Source of the DNA: an uncultured Pseudomonadota bacterium
GTDB lineage: Bacteria > Pseudomonadota > Gammaproteobacteria > Burkholderiales > Usitatibacteraceae
Length of the DNA: 7,559 nucleotides
Direction of reading: 5' to 3'
Assembly (NCBI GenBank): GCA_946885905.1
Contig: CAMPHL010000113.1
Location: 1-7,559 of the forward strand
Shown here piece after piece: positions 1 through 7,549 of this stretch. The notes below the pieces were generated by a model, which was given only the letters and a program-made list of their open reading frames with translations, did not search any database and was not told where the DNA came from. The translations under genes and the position numbers were made by a program. How positions within the stretch are numbered: the stretch's first letter is position 1; every line of letters starts with the position of its first letter.

Positions 1-265
1 TGACCTCGATCGAGGCGACCGACGGCGAGTACGTCTGGAAGGTGCGCTCGACGCCTTCGCCGCTGGAGATCTTGCGGACGATGAACGAGGAGTTGAGGCC
101 GCGGTTGCGCTTGGCGATCACCACGCCCTCGTACGCCTGCTCACGCTTCTTGTCGCCCTCGACCACCTGCACCTTCACGACCACGGTGTCGCCCGGGGCG
201 AAATTCGGGATCTTGCGGTTCAACCGCTTGATCTCTTCCTGCTCCAGCTTGCCGATCAGATCCAT
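1..265 (-). CDS. rplS: 50S ribosomal protein L19, N-terminal 88 residues (partial, runs off the window)
   Basis: L19 is a large-subunit protein at the 30S-50S interface. The visible product starts [20 protein letters not shown] and continues with the family core: [16 protein letters not shown] at about 22-37, then [20 protein letters not shown] and the hallmark stretch [17 protein letters not shown], ending in SPSVASIEV at the window edge. About 25 to 40 C-terminal residues should lie to the left, outside the window. The ATG is supported by an AAGGA at 274-278, eight bases upstream, and by the normal L19 N-terminus. It is the last visible gene of the rpsP-rimM-trmD-rplS operon and starts 77 bases after the trmD stop. 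The [17 protein letters not shown] wording is typical of betaproteobacteria. Identity is near certain. Confidence 0.97.
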   Translation of the reverse strand, partial: MDLIGKLEQEEIKRLNRKIPNFAPGDTVVVKVQVVEGDKKREQAYEGVVIAKRNRGLNSSFIVRKISSGEGVERTFQTYSPSVASIEV

Positions 266-273
266 CTTCGATG

Positions 274-278
274 TCCTT
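274..278 (-). promoter_or_regulatory. Ribosome binding site of rplS
   Basis: AAGGA on the minus strand lies eight bases before the rplS ATG (263-265). Just upstream, 286-300 can form a small hairpin with a five-pair GCCGG/CCGGC stem and a five-base loop. No T-tract follows it, so it is not a terminator. It could tune rplS translation or mRNA stability within the operon, which is inference only. Confidence 0.6.
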
Positions 279-342
279 TCCTTTCGCCGGCTTTCCCGGC
301 CTTTCGCGCAGAGCCGACTCGTCGGATGCGCGCGGTTTGTGA

Positions 343-1134
343 TTACTGCTGTTGCTGCTGCCCTGCCTGCATCTGCCTGCGATATTCCTCGAGCAACTCC
401 CGGTCCTCCTTCGACAGCGCCTTCTCGTCGAGGAGCTCCGGCCGCCGCCGCCACGTCCGCCCCAGCGCCTGCTTCCTGCGCCAGCGGGCGATCGCCGCGT
501 GGTTGCCCGACAACAGCACCTCGGGCACCCTCATTCCCTTCCACTCCTCCGGCCGCGTGTAGTGCGGCGTGTCGAGGAGCCCTCGCGGCAGCGACGCGGA
601 TCGTTCGGCGAACGAATCCTGCGCCGCGCTCTGCGCGTCGTTGAGGCTGCCCGGAAGCCGCCTCACGATGCAATCGATCATCACCATCGCGGGGAGCTCT
701 CCCCCCGAAGTGACGTAGTCGCCGATCGAGACCTCGCGTTCGACTACCCTTTCCACCAGACGCTCGTCGATGCCTTCGTAGCGGCCTGCGACGACCACCA
801 GGCCCTCCATCGACGAGAGCTCCTTCACCAGTCCTTCGCCGAGCCGTTCGCCCTGGGGCGACATCAGCACGACGTGCGGGTGAACCCCCGCTTGCCTCTG
901 CCGCGCCTTCGCGGCCTCGATGCATGCCTCCAGCGGTCCGGGCAGCATCACCATCCCCGGCCCGCCCCCGTAGGGCCGGTCGTCGACCCTGCGGTAACTG
1001 TCCTGCGTGAAATCGCGCGGATCCCACGTCTTCATTTCGAACCGCTTCTCGTCCAGCGCGCGGCGGGTGATGCCATGGTCGGCCAGGGCATCGAACATCT
1101 CCGGGAAGATCGTCACGACGTCGAATCGCTTCAC
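343..1134 (-). CDS. trmD: tRNA (guanine-N1-)-methyltransferase TrmD
   Basis: TrmD uses S-adenosylmethionine to make m1G at position 37 of tRNAs with G36, which prevents +1 frameshifting. It is a dimeric SPOUT enzyme with a trefoil knot. The product is 263 residues (E. coli 255). Visible motifs are [11 protein letters not shown] at 4-14, [12 protein letters not shown] at 52-63, the cofactor-binding knot with [10 protein letters not shown] at 117-126 and [13 protein letters not shown] at 136-148, Arg158 and Asp173 at the places of catalytic E. coli R154 and D169, and [11 protein letters not shown] followed by [10 protein letters not shown] in the C-terminal domain. The GTG start at 1134 overlaps the rimM TGA (GTGA), implying translational coupling, and gives the expected N-terminus. 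There are two oddities: seven extra residues (RSASLPR, 178-184) between DSFAE and GLLD, and a C-terminal run of five glutamines. Function is near certain; the effect of the insertion is unknown. Confidence 0.97.
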   Translation of the reverse strand: MKRFDVVTIFPEMFDALADHGITRRALDEKRFEMKTWDPRDFTQDSYRRVDDRPYGGGPGMVMLPGPLEACIEAAKARQRQAGVHPHVVLMSPQGERLGEGLVKELSSMEGLVVVAGRYEGIDERLVERVVEREVSIGDYVTSGGELPAMVMIDCIVRRLPGSLNDAQSAAQDSFAERSASLPRGLLDTPHYTRPEEWKGMRVPEVLLSGNHAAIARWRRKQALGRTWRRRPELLDEKALSKEDRELLEEYRRQMQAGQQQQQ

Positions 1135-1724
1135 GCGTCGTAATCCGCCTTCCAGACCACCGTGATGCTGCGCGAAGCCCGGTCCACGACCTTCACGTAC
1201 TCGGGCACGAAGGGAATCATCCGCTCGCGCTCGCCCTTCACCACCATGACGCCCGTGTCCCCCGTGTCGAAGAATCCTTCCACGCGGCCGAGCACGGCGC
1301 CCGACTCGTCCTTCACCTGCAGGCCGACGAGGTCGACCCGGTAGAGCGTCCCTTCCTCGGCCTCGCCGAGCGCCTCGCGCGTGACCGCGACATCGGCGCC
1401 GCGCAACCGCTCGACCGCCTCGGGATCCTCGCAGCCCTGCAGCTTCGCCACCGGCCCCCTGGCATGCAGCTCGAAATCCTCCAGCGCCAGGCCGATCCAT
1501 CCTTCCGGCGCGCGCACGATCCACTGTGCGTACTCGTCGAGCCCGGCGGGATCTTCCGTGAACGGCTTGATGCGAGCCCAGCCGCGAACGCCGAACGGGC
1601 CGACGATGCGGCCCATCACCACCAGCTCGGTTTCGTCGCCCTCGAAGCGCGCCGGCGCCCCTTGGGCCGAAGCTCTACTTGGCCGGCGCGGCGGCGGGCT
1701 TGCCCGCGACTTCGCTCTTGCCAC
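1131..1724 (-). CDS. rimM: 16S rRNA processing / 30S maturation protein RimM (start uncertain)
   Basis: RimM binds S19 and helps mature the 3' (head) domain of the 30S subunit. Counting from the GTG at 1724 the product is 197 residues. The RimM N-terminal barrel starts at [20 protein letters not shown] (about 33-52). The C-terminal PRC-barrel runs from about 125, with [26 protein letters not shown] and [15 protein letters not shown]. The start is doubtful. GTG 1724 overlaps rpsP by 50 bases and adds a basic, low-complexity tail. The only later in-frame starts are GTG 1622, GTG 1619 and ATG 1616, which leave almost nothing before the first strand. Codons from about 1660 down already show strong G/C third positions, which favours a start upstream of 1622. 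The usual Tyr-Tyr-Trp before DL.G is Leu-Tyr-Arg here (127-129). The gene lies between rpsP and trmD as in most proteobacteria. Confidence 0.9.
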   Translation of the reverse strand: MARAKSRASPPPRRPSRASAQGAPARFEGDETELVVMGRIVGPFGVRGWARIKPFTEDPAGLDEYAQWIVRAPEGWIGLALEDFELHARGPVAKLQGCEDPEAVERLRGADVAVTREALGEAEEGTLYRVDLVGLQVKDESGAVLGRVEGFFDTGDTGVMVVKGERERMIPFVPEYVKVVDRASRSITVVWKADYDA

Positions 1725-1953
1725 GCTTGATCAGCTTCTTCACCGCGGCCGACGGCTGGGCGCCTCGCTTGACCCAGTGCTCGACGCGATCGAGCGCCAG
1801 CCGGTACTTCGGCTCCTGCTCGGCGGCTTTCGGGTTGTAGAAGCCGATGCGCTCGATGAAGCGCCCGTCGCGGGGCATGCGCGAATCGGCGACGACGACG
1901 TTGTAGAACGGGCGGTTCTTGGCTCCGCCACGGGCCATGCGAATCACAACCAT
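1675..1953 (-). CDS. rpsP: 30S ribosomal protein S16
   Basis: S16 is a small-subunit protein needed for 30S assembly. The 92-residue product carries the family signature from the first residues: [40 protein letters not shown] at 22-41, then [19 protein letters not shown] at 50-68 and an Ala/Pro/Lys-rich tail ending in APAK. The ATG at 1953 has a perfect AAGGAG five bases upstream and is the standard S16 start. In-frame codons further upstream belong to the leader. It is the first gene of the rpsP-rimM-trmD-rplS operon, and its last 50 bases may overlap the start of rimM. A TATAAT promoter at 2033-2038 and a hairpin-rich leader precede it. Confidence 0.97.
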   Translation of the reverse strand: MVVIRMARGGAKNRPFYNVVVADSRMPRDGRFIERIGFYNPKAAEQEPKYRLALDRVEHWVKRGAQPSAAVKKLIKRGKSEVAGKPAAAPAK

Positions 1954-1958
1954 TGTTT

Positions 1959-1964
1959 CTCCTT
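1959..1964 (-). promoter_or_regulatory. Strong ribosome binding site of rpsP
   Basis: AAGGAG on the minus strand is five bases from the ATG at 1953. It is the best Shine-Dalgarno match in the window and fixes the S16 start. The hairpin at 1968-1984 ends only three bases upstream of it. Confidence 0.85.
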
Positions 1965-1967
1965 GGC

Positions 1968-1994
1968 GCCGGTTGGTAACCGGCAACGTTGCCG
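1968..1994 (-). promoter_or_regulatory. Overlapping hairpins in the rpsP leader
   Basis: Two inverted repeats share four bases. The first, 1968-1984, has a seven-pair stem GCCGGTT/AACCGGC with a three-base loop. The second, 1981-1994, is a perfect 14-base palindrome CGGCAACGTTGCCG, which as RNA gives a five-pair stem with an ACGU loop. Because 1981-1984 is part of both, the two stems cannot form together. They sit in the predicted 5' leader, directly before the rpsP ribosome binding site. The pairing is seen in the sequence. A regulatory role, for example feedback by S16 or another operon product, is inference. The palindrome could instead be a DNA operator. Confidence 0.45.
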
Positions 1995-2032
1995 ACTGGC
2001 GACCCAGCCGACGATTACGACGAAAGACCGGG

Positions 2033-2038
2033 ATTATA
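2033..2038 (-). promoter_or_regulatory. -10 element of the rpsP operon promoter
   Basis: A perfect TATAAT on the minus strand would start transcription near 2026 and give a leader of about 70 bases to the rpsP ATG. It stands out in a GC-rich gap on the coding strand of the operon. The expected -35 position (around 2056-2061) has no good TTGACA match; the closest hexamer reads AGGCTA. A run of five T lies in the spacer. The bases after the -10 are GC-rich (CCCGG), as is common in growth-rate-controlled ribosomal promoters. Confidence 0.55.
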
Positions 2039-2131
2039 GCGTAAAAACAGTCCCCTAGCCTGGCCGAGCCCGGCCCGGTGTGTCTTCCGGCGAGGCGTTC
2101 AGGGGGGCCGACGCCTTCGGCTGCGCGATCC

Positions 2132-3484
<1,353 letters not shown>

Positions 3485-3528
3485 GGGGAACGGGTAAACT
3501 GGAAGTTCTTGCGGGAAACGGCACCGAA

Positions 3529-4356
3529 ATGCCTGAATTGCTTCTGTATTTTAGCACCGCCGCCTGCTGGCTCCTGCTCTCCGGATTGGCCTGGCGGGCC
3601 TCTCGCCCGGCGCTTGCCGCGGGTCCCGACGTCCGCGCGGACATGCGCCCCGAGAACTTCCTCGTGCCGGTCGCGCTCGTGCTGCACGCGATGCTGCTCT
3701 ACCAGCGGGTGCTCACGCGGGAGGGGATGGACCTGGGTGTGGCCAACGCGGTGTCGCTGCTCGTCTGGCTCACGCTCCTCATCTACTGGGTCGCGAGCCT
3801 GGTCTACGACGGCCTGGCCGGAATCCTCGGGATGATGGCGCCGGTGGCGCTGGCGGCCCTGCTGCTGCAGGCCGCCATCCCCACGCATCACTACGTGCCC
3901 TACGCGGGCGATCCGCTGTTCACGCTGCACTTCGGCATCGCGATGCTGGCCTACAGCCTCTTCATCGTGGCCACGGTGCACGCCGTGCTCATGCTCGCGC
4001 TCGAGAAATGGCTGCACCGCGGGGTGCTCCCGCCGTTCCTGAAATCCCTTCCGCCCCTGCTGGAGATGGAGGCGCTGCTCTTCCGCATCCTTCTCGCGGC
4101 CTTCGTGCTGCTCACCCTCACCGTCGTCTCCGGGGTCTTCTTCTCCGAGCAGCTCTTCGGCAAGCCGCTCACGCTGAACCACAAGACGCTCTTCGGGATC
4201 ATCTCGTGGGCGATCTTCGGCGCGTTGCTCGCCGGCCACTACTTGCGCGGATGGCGCGGCAAGCAGGCGGTGCGCTGGACGCTCGCGGGCTTCACCGCGC
4301 TGCTGCTCGCCTACATCGGCAGCAAGGTGGTCCTCGAGCTGATCCTCCAGCGCTGA
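3529..4356 (+). CDS. ypjD: YpjD-like inner membrane protein, cytochrome c assembly (CcsA/HemX) superfamily
   Basis: This is an integral membrane protein of 275 residues with eight likely helices at about 5-25, 43-59, 70-93, 97-117, 132-158, 184-205, 219-239 and 248-271. It belongs to the cytochrome c assembly protein superfamily, related to CcsA and HemX. Histidines inside or next to helices, H53, H134 (LHFGIAML), H151 and H218 (LNHKT), are candidates for haem ligands seen in relatives. The Trp-rich WWD haem-handling motif of true CcsA/CcmC/CcmF proteins is absent, so direct cytochrome c synthesis is not supported. The match to YpjD rests on length, topology and the ffh / ypjD / corB neighbourhood, the same as in E. 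coli. The start ATG has only a weak GGGA twelve bases upstream. A TAAACT at 3494-3499 is the only -10-like box before it. corB follows after 18 bases, suggesting one transcript. The biochemical role is not established. Confidence 0.85.
   Translation: MPELLLYFSTAACWLLLSGLAWRASRPALAAGPDVRADMRPENFLVPVALVLHAMLLYQRVLTREGMDLGVANAVSLLVWLTLLIYWVASLVYDGLAGILGMMAPVALAALLLQAAIPTHHYVPYAGDPLFTLHFGIAMLAYSLFIVATVHAVLMLALEKWLHRGVLPPFLKSLPPLLEMEALLFRILLAAFVLLTLTVVSGVFFSEQLFGKPLTLNHKTLFGIISWAIFGALLAGHYLRGWRGKQAVRWTLAGFTALLLAYIGSKVVLELILQR
3548..3556 (-). promoter_or_regulatory. Extended -10 element, candidate ffh promoter inside ypjD
   Basis: On the minus strand the sequence reads TGCTAAAAT, an extended -10 motif (TGn plus TAAAAT). 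It would start transcription near 3541 and give ffh a leader of about 57 bases. No convincing -35 is present, as is tolerated with extended -10 promoters. The 44-base gap between the divergent starts is too short for two full promoters, so at least one must lie inside a neighbouring gene. Motif seen; function inferred. Confidence 0.4.
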
Positions 4357-4374
4357 GGCCTCGAAGCAGGCGCC

Positions 4375-5670
4375 TTGGACGCGATCCCCCTCAGTTGGCT
4401 GTTCGCCGCGCTCGCCGCGCTGCTGCTCGGCTCGGGCTTCTTCTCGGTCGCCGAAACCAGCATGATGGCGCTCAACCGCTACCGGTTGAAGCACCTGGTC
4501 AAGCAGGGCAATAGGGCGGCGCGCCTCACCCAGGCGCTGCTGGACCGCACCGACCGGCTGCTCGGCGTGATCCTGCTCGGCAACAACCTCATCAACTCGG
4601 CCTCCTCGGTGCTCGCCACCGTGATCTGCGTGCGGCTCTTCGGCGAGGGCGAAGTCACGCTCATGATCGCCACGGGTGCCATCACCTTCTTCATCCTCGT
4701 CTTCAGCGAGATCACCCCCAAGGTGATCGGCGCCACTTATCCGGAAGTCATCGCCCTGCCTTCGGCCTTCGTGCTCACGCCGCTGCTGCGCCTGGCCTAC
4801 CCGCTCGTGTGGTTCGTGAACCTCTTCGTGCAGGGGCTGCTCCGGCTTCTGTTCATCAAGCCGCGGCAGGATTCGGCCGGCCAGCTGTCCATGGCGGAGC
4901 TGCGCACGCTCGTGCTCGAGGGGGGCAAGTTCATTCCCAAGAAGCACCAGTCGATCTTCCTCAACCTCTTCGAGCTCGAGGACATGACGGTCGACGACAC
5001 CATGACCCCGCGCGGGCAGATCGAGTCGATCGACCTGAAGGACGACATCGACGACATCCGCAACGCGCTCGCCACGGCCCACCACACGCGCCTGGTGGTG
5101 TGCGAGGGCGGCCTCGACAACGTGGCGGGGATCCTGCACGTGCGCAAGGTGTTGAACGCCACCCGCCGCGACCCCATCGAGCTCGAGGGCCTGCGCTCGA
5201 TCCTGCGCGACCCCTACTTCGTCCCCGAGGGCACGCCGCTGCTCGACCAGCTCACCCGCTTCCAGGAGAACCAGCGCCACGTGGGCCTGGTCGTGGACGA
5301 GTACGGCGAGATCCTGGGCCTGGTGACGCTCAAGGACATCCTCGAGGAGATCGTGGGCGAGTTCACCAGCCAGGCGATCGGATCGGCGGCGCTCTTCCAT
5401 CGCGAGTCCGACGGCAGCGTAATCGCCGATGGCGCCTGCTCGCTGCGGGTGCTGAACCGCAAGGCCGGCTTCCAGTTCCCGCTCGACGGGCCCAAGACCA
5501 TCAACGGGCTGCTGCTCGAGCAGCTCGAGGACATCCCCGAGGGCGGCACCACGCTCAACGTCGCCGGACACCCCGTCGAGATCATGCAGGTGCAGAACCG
5601 CATGGTGAAGGTGGTGCGCATCCAGCCGCGGCTCGCGCGGCCCGAAGAGGAAGAGAAAGCCGCCGCCTAG
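4375..5670 (+). CDS. corB: CorB/CNNM family transporter (DUF21-CBS-CBS-CorC_HlyC)
   Basis: CNNM/CorB proteins are membrane proteins linked to Mg2+ transport and cobalt resistance. The 431-residue product shows the full architecture. The DUF21 membrane domain (about 1-160) has FFSVAETSMMALNRYRLKH at 22-40, the polar helix motif LLGNNLINSASSV at 67-79 and VFSEITPKVI at 109-118. A linker with ELEDMTVDDTMTPR (200-213) leads into a CBS pair (about 205-330) with GLVVDEYGEILGLVT at 304-318 and LKDILEEIVGEF at 319-330. The C-terminal CorC_HlyC domain (about 345-418) has GSVIADGACSLRVLN and KTINGLLLEQLEDIPEGG. It resembles E. coli YfjD/CorB closely along its length. The start is TTG at 4375, with GCAGG four bases upstream; the next in-frame ATG would cut the first helix. 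It follows ypjD by 18 bases and ends in a TAG that overlaps the stop of the convergent oxidoreductase gene. CBS pairs in this family bind ATP-Mg; substrate direction cannot be told from sequence. Confidence 0.93.
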   Translation: MDAIPLSWLFAALAALLLGSGFFSVAETSMMALNRYRLKHLVKQGNRAARLTQALLDRTDRLLGVILLGNNLINSASSVLATVICVRLFGEGEVTLMIATGAITFFILVFSEITPKVIGATYPEVIALPSAFVLTPLLRLAYPLVWFVNLFVQGLLRLLFIKPRQDSAGQLSMAELRTLVLEGGKFIPKKHQSIFLNLFELEDMTVDDTMTPRGQIESIDLKDDIDDIRNALATAHHTRLVVCEGGLDNVAGILHVRKVLNATRRDPIELEGLRSILRDPYFVPEGTPLLDQLTRFQENQRHVGLVVDEYGEILGLVTLKDILEEIVGEFTSQAIGSAALFHRESDGSVIADGACSLRVLNRKAGFQFPLDGPKTINGLLLEQLEDIPEGGTTLNVAGHPVEIMQVQNRMVKVVRIQPRLARPEEEEKAAA

Positions 5671-6773
5671 CGGTAGCGCGCCACGAACTTGCGGTCGATG
5701 TGATCCTTCCAGTGCCACGCCCAGCGGCCCTTCCACGATAGCGGGCCCCACATGCCGACGGCGCACTTGCGCCCGGTCGAAACGAGCGCGAGGTACCTTG
5801 GGTTCGGCACGTGCCTTTCCAGGGGACCCCCGGCGAGCGCGGCGCGCAGGTTCGCGGCGAGGATGGGTGCCGCGCGCACGGCGAAGACGCCGGCCTTCGG
5901 CACCTCGTGGCCATCGACCGTGGCGCAATCGCCGAGGGCGAAGACGTCCGGGTAGCCCGCGGCCTGCATGTTCGTGTTGGTGAGCAGGAATCCGCGCTTG
6001 TCGGTCGCGAATCCCGAGTCGCGGATCCATCCCGGCGCGCCGGCGCCGGTGACCCAGAACACCGCGTCGGTCGCGAATTCGATGCCGCCCTCCAGCCGCA
6101 CGAAGCCCTCGCCCACTTCCCTCACCGGCTGCCCGACATGCGAGGCGACGCGCGAGCGGCCCATTTCCTCGATCAGCCTGCGCGCCGCTGCCTTCGAGAT
6201 GCCGACGCCTGCCGCATCGGAGACCAGCCGCACATGCGGCACGTCGGGATCGTTCAGGGCCACGTCGAAGCGATGGCGCATCGCGAGCGCGAGCTCGATC
6301 CCCGCGGCCCCTCCGCCCACGATGGTGACGGCATTGATCTTCCCGGCCGCGGCGCGCGCGAACACGCCGTTCCACCCGACCAGCGCCCGTTCGAGCGGGC
6401 GCATGAGGATCGCGTGGCGCTCGACGCCTTTCGCCTCGCCGATCGCCGGGTACGAGCCCACGTTGATCGAGAGCACGTCGTACTTGAGGACGGTGCCGTC
6501 GGAGCAGGCGACCTCTCGGGCGTCGGGGCTCACCAGCGAAGCCGCCGTGAGGAGCAACTCGGTTTGGGCGCGCCGGACGAGCGGCTCCAGGTCGATGCTG
6601 CACTCGGGGAAGGTGTAGTGGCCCGCGATGACGCCGGGCACCATGCCGGTGTAGATGAAGCGATGGCTGGGCGTGACCAGCGTGGCCTGCACCCCGGGCA
6701 GCGGCGATTCGGCGAGCTGGCGCAACACCTCGATGTGCGCGTGTCCGCCGCCCAGCAGGACCAGCCGCTTCAT
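5667..6773 (-). CDS. FAD-dependent pyridine nucleotide oxidoreductase, SelD-associated (NDH-2-like) family
   Basis: This is a 368-residue flavoprotein with two Rossmann dinucleotide folds. The FAD-binding N-terminus reads KRLVLLGGGHAHIEVLRQL (2-20), where HAH replaces the usual second half of GxGxxG. The NAD(P)H fold is VTIVGGGAAGIELALAM at 149-165, and the second FAD motif is DVFALGDCA at 276-284. TGMVPGVIAGHY (42-53) and a Trp-rich tail, GRWAWHWKDHIDRKF (349-363), match the family that occurs fused to the N-terminus of SelD (TIGR03169 by my recollection). Here the SelD part is absent and the stop follows the tail. No CxxxC or CxxC redox pair is visible (Cys at 58, 90, 283, 337), so a disulfide reductase is unlikely. 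An NADH:quinone-type or other electron-transfer reaction is possible but unproven. The ATG overlaps the upstream stop as ATGA; AGG lies seven bases before it. Confidence 0.85.
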   Translation of the reverse strand: MKRLVLLGGGHAHIEVLRQLAESPLPGVQATLVTPSHRFIYTGMVPGVIAGHYTFPECSIDLEPLVRRAQTELLLTAASLVSPDAREVACSDGTVLKYDVLSINVGSYPAIGEAKGVERHAILMRPLERALVGWNGVFARAAAGKINAVTIVGGGAAGIELALAMRHRFDVALNDPDVPHVRLVSDAAGVGISKAAARRLIEEMGRSRVASHVGQPVREVGEGFVRLEGGIEFATDAVFWVTGAGAPGWIRDSGFATDKRGFLLTNTNMQAAGYPDVFALGDCATVDGHEVPKAGVFAVRAAPILAANLRAALAGGPLERHVPNPRYLALVSTGRKCAVGMWGPLSWKGRWAWHWKDHIDRKFVARYR

Positions 6774-7549
6774 CGCCGCGCCTGCAGCTTCACGTCGCCG
6801 AACCACGCCGTCACGCGCTCGCGCGTCTGGTCCGTGTCGGCCGAGAGCGCCACGCCGGTGATCGAAGGAGCCGCCTGCCCGAACGCTTCGCGGAAATCCG
6901 CCGCCACGTCGCGCGTCTCCGAAACCCACCGTCCGGCCTCGGCGGCGCCGCTGCGCACCACCACCATGCGGACGCGCGACGTGTAGGCGTTCCAGGCCGT
7001 CGTGCCGGCCGGATGGCGGTTGTCCCACACGTAGCAGATCGCGGCCGTGGGGATGTCGGCGCCGTAGAGCAGTTTCCCGAGGCGCATGCGCACGCGCTCG
7101 CCCAGGGAAAGGGTCTCCTCGGCCACATCGAAGGTCACGTACACCCTCGCCGCGTAGTCGTCGCCCGACTTGCGGAACAGATCGCCGCCCTCGACCACGC
7201 GATCCACCTTCCATCGCCAGGCCAGCAACGACGCGCGCGAAGCGTCCACCGACAGCCGGTGCGCGACCGAACCCGCGGCCTCCTCGGCGACGATGCGCAG
7301 CACCGTGGTTCCACCGTCATCTACAAGTGCGAATTCGGGCGAACGGATGCGCGGCAGGGCGAGCACTTCCCAGCCCCATGGCAACGCGCTGCCCGCCGCC
7401 GCGCCGGAGAACGGCGCGATATTGGCCGAATCCGTCGCGATCGCGGCGAGCGCAGCCCCGGTCAGGACGAGCGAAGCAGTCCCGAACGCACGAGCCGCTC
7501 GTAGTCCTCCGGCCGGTCGATGTCCCAAAACGTTTCCAGCTCCTTCCAT
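6770..7549 (-). CDS. Exported DUF3047 family protein (start uncertain)
   Basis: DUF3047 proteins have no known function. From the ATG at 7549 the product is 259 residues. Family-like segments are WRWKVDRVVEGGDLFRKSGD at 111-130, YAARVYVTFDV at 132-142, ICYVWDNRHPAGTTAWNAYT at 171-190 with SRVRMVVVRSG next, and ADTDQTRERVTAWFGDVKL at 237-255. The N-terminus looks like a signal peptide: arginines at 11, 17 and 20, then AFGTASLVLTGAALAAIA (21-38), suggesting export to the periplasm. A TTG at 7528 is an alternative start; AAGGAG lies eleven bases before it and codon bias upstream of it is poor in this frame. Both starts overlap the end of the preceding gene (stop at 7462). The stop overlaps the oxidoreductase ATG. 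The Trp- and strand-rich body could be a beta-sandwich, which is inference. Confidence 0.8.
   Translation of the reverse strand: MEGAGNVLGHRPAGGLRAARAFGTASLVLTGAALAAIATDSANIAPFSGAAAGSALPWGWEVLALPRIRSPEFALVDDGGTTVLRIVAEEAAGSVAHRLSVDASRASLLAWRWKVDRVVEGGDLFRKSGDDYAARVYVTFDVAEETLSLGERVRMRLGKLLYGADIPTAAICYVWDNRHPAGTTAWNAYTSRVRMVVVRSGAAEAGRWVSETRDVAADFREAFGQAAPSITGVALSADTDQTRERVTAWFGDVKLQARR

Noticed and set aside
286..300. Hairpin between trmD and rplS considered as a terminator or attenuator
   Set aside because: The five-pair stem has no T-tract, and rplS follows directly with its own ribosome binding site.
343..360. CAG/CAA repeat giving five glutamines at the TrmD C-terminus, considered as a microsatellite
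   Set aside because: It is too short (five mixed codons) to call a repeat locus; the C-terminal tail of TrmD is variable in the family.
2043..2075. Possible intrinsic terminator of ffh: GGCCG/CGGCC hairpin (2062-2075) plus a run of five T (2043-2047)
   Set aside because: The T run is about 14 bases from the stem, too far for an intrinsic terminator, and lies in the spacer of the rpsP promoter.
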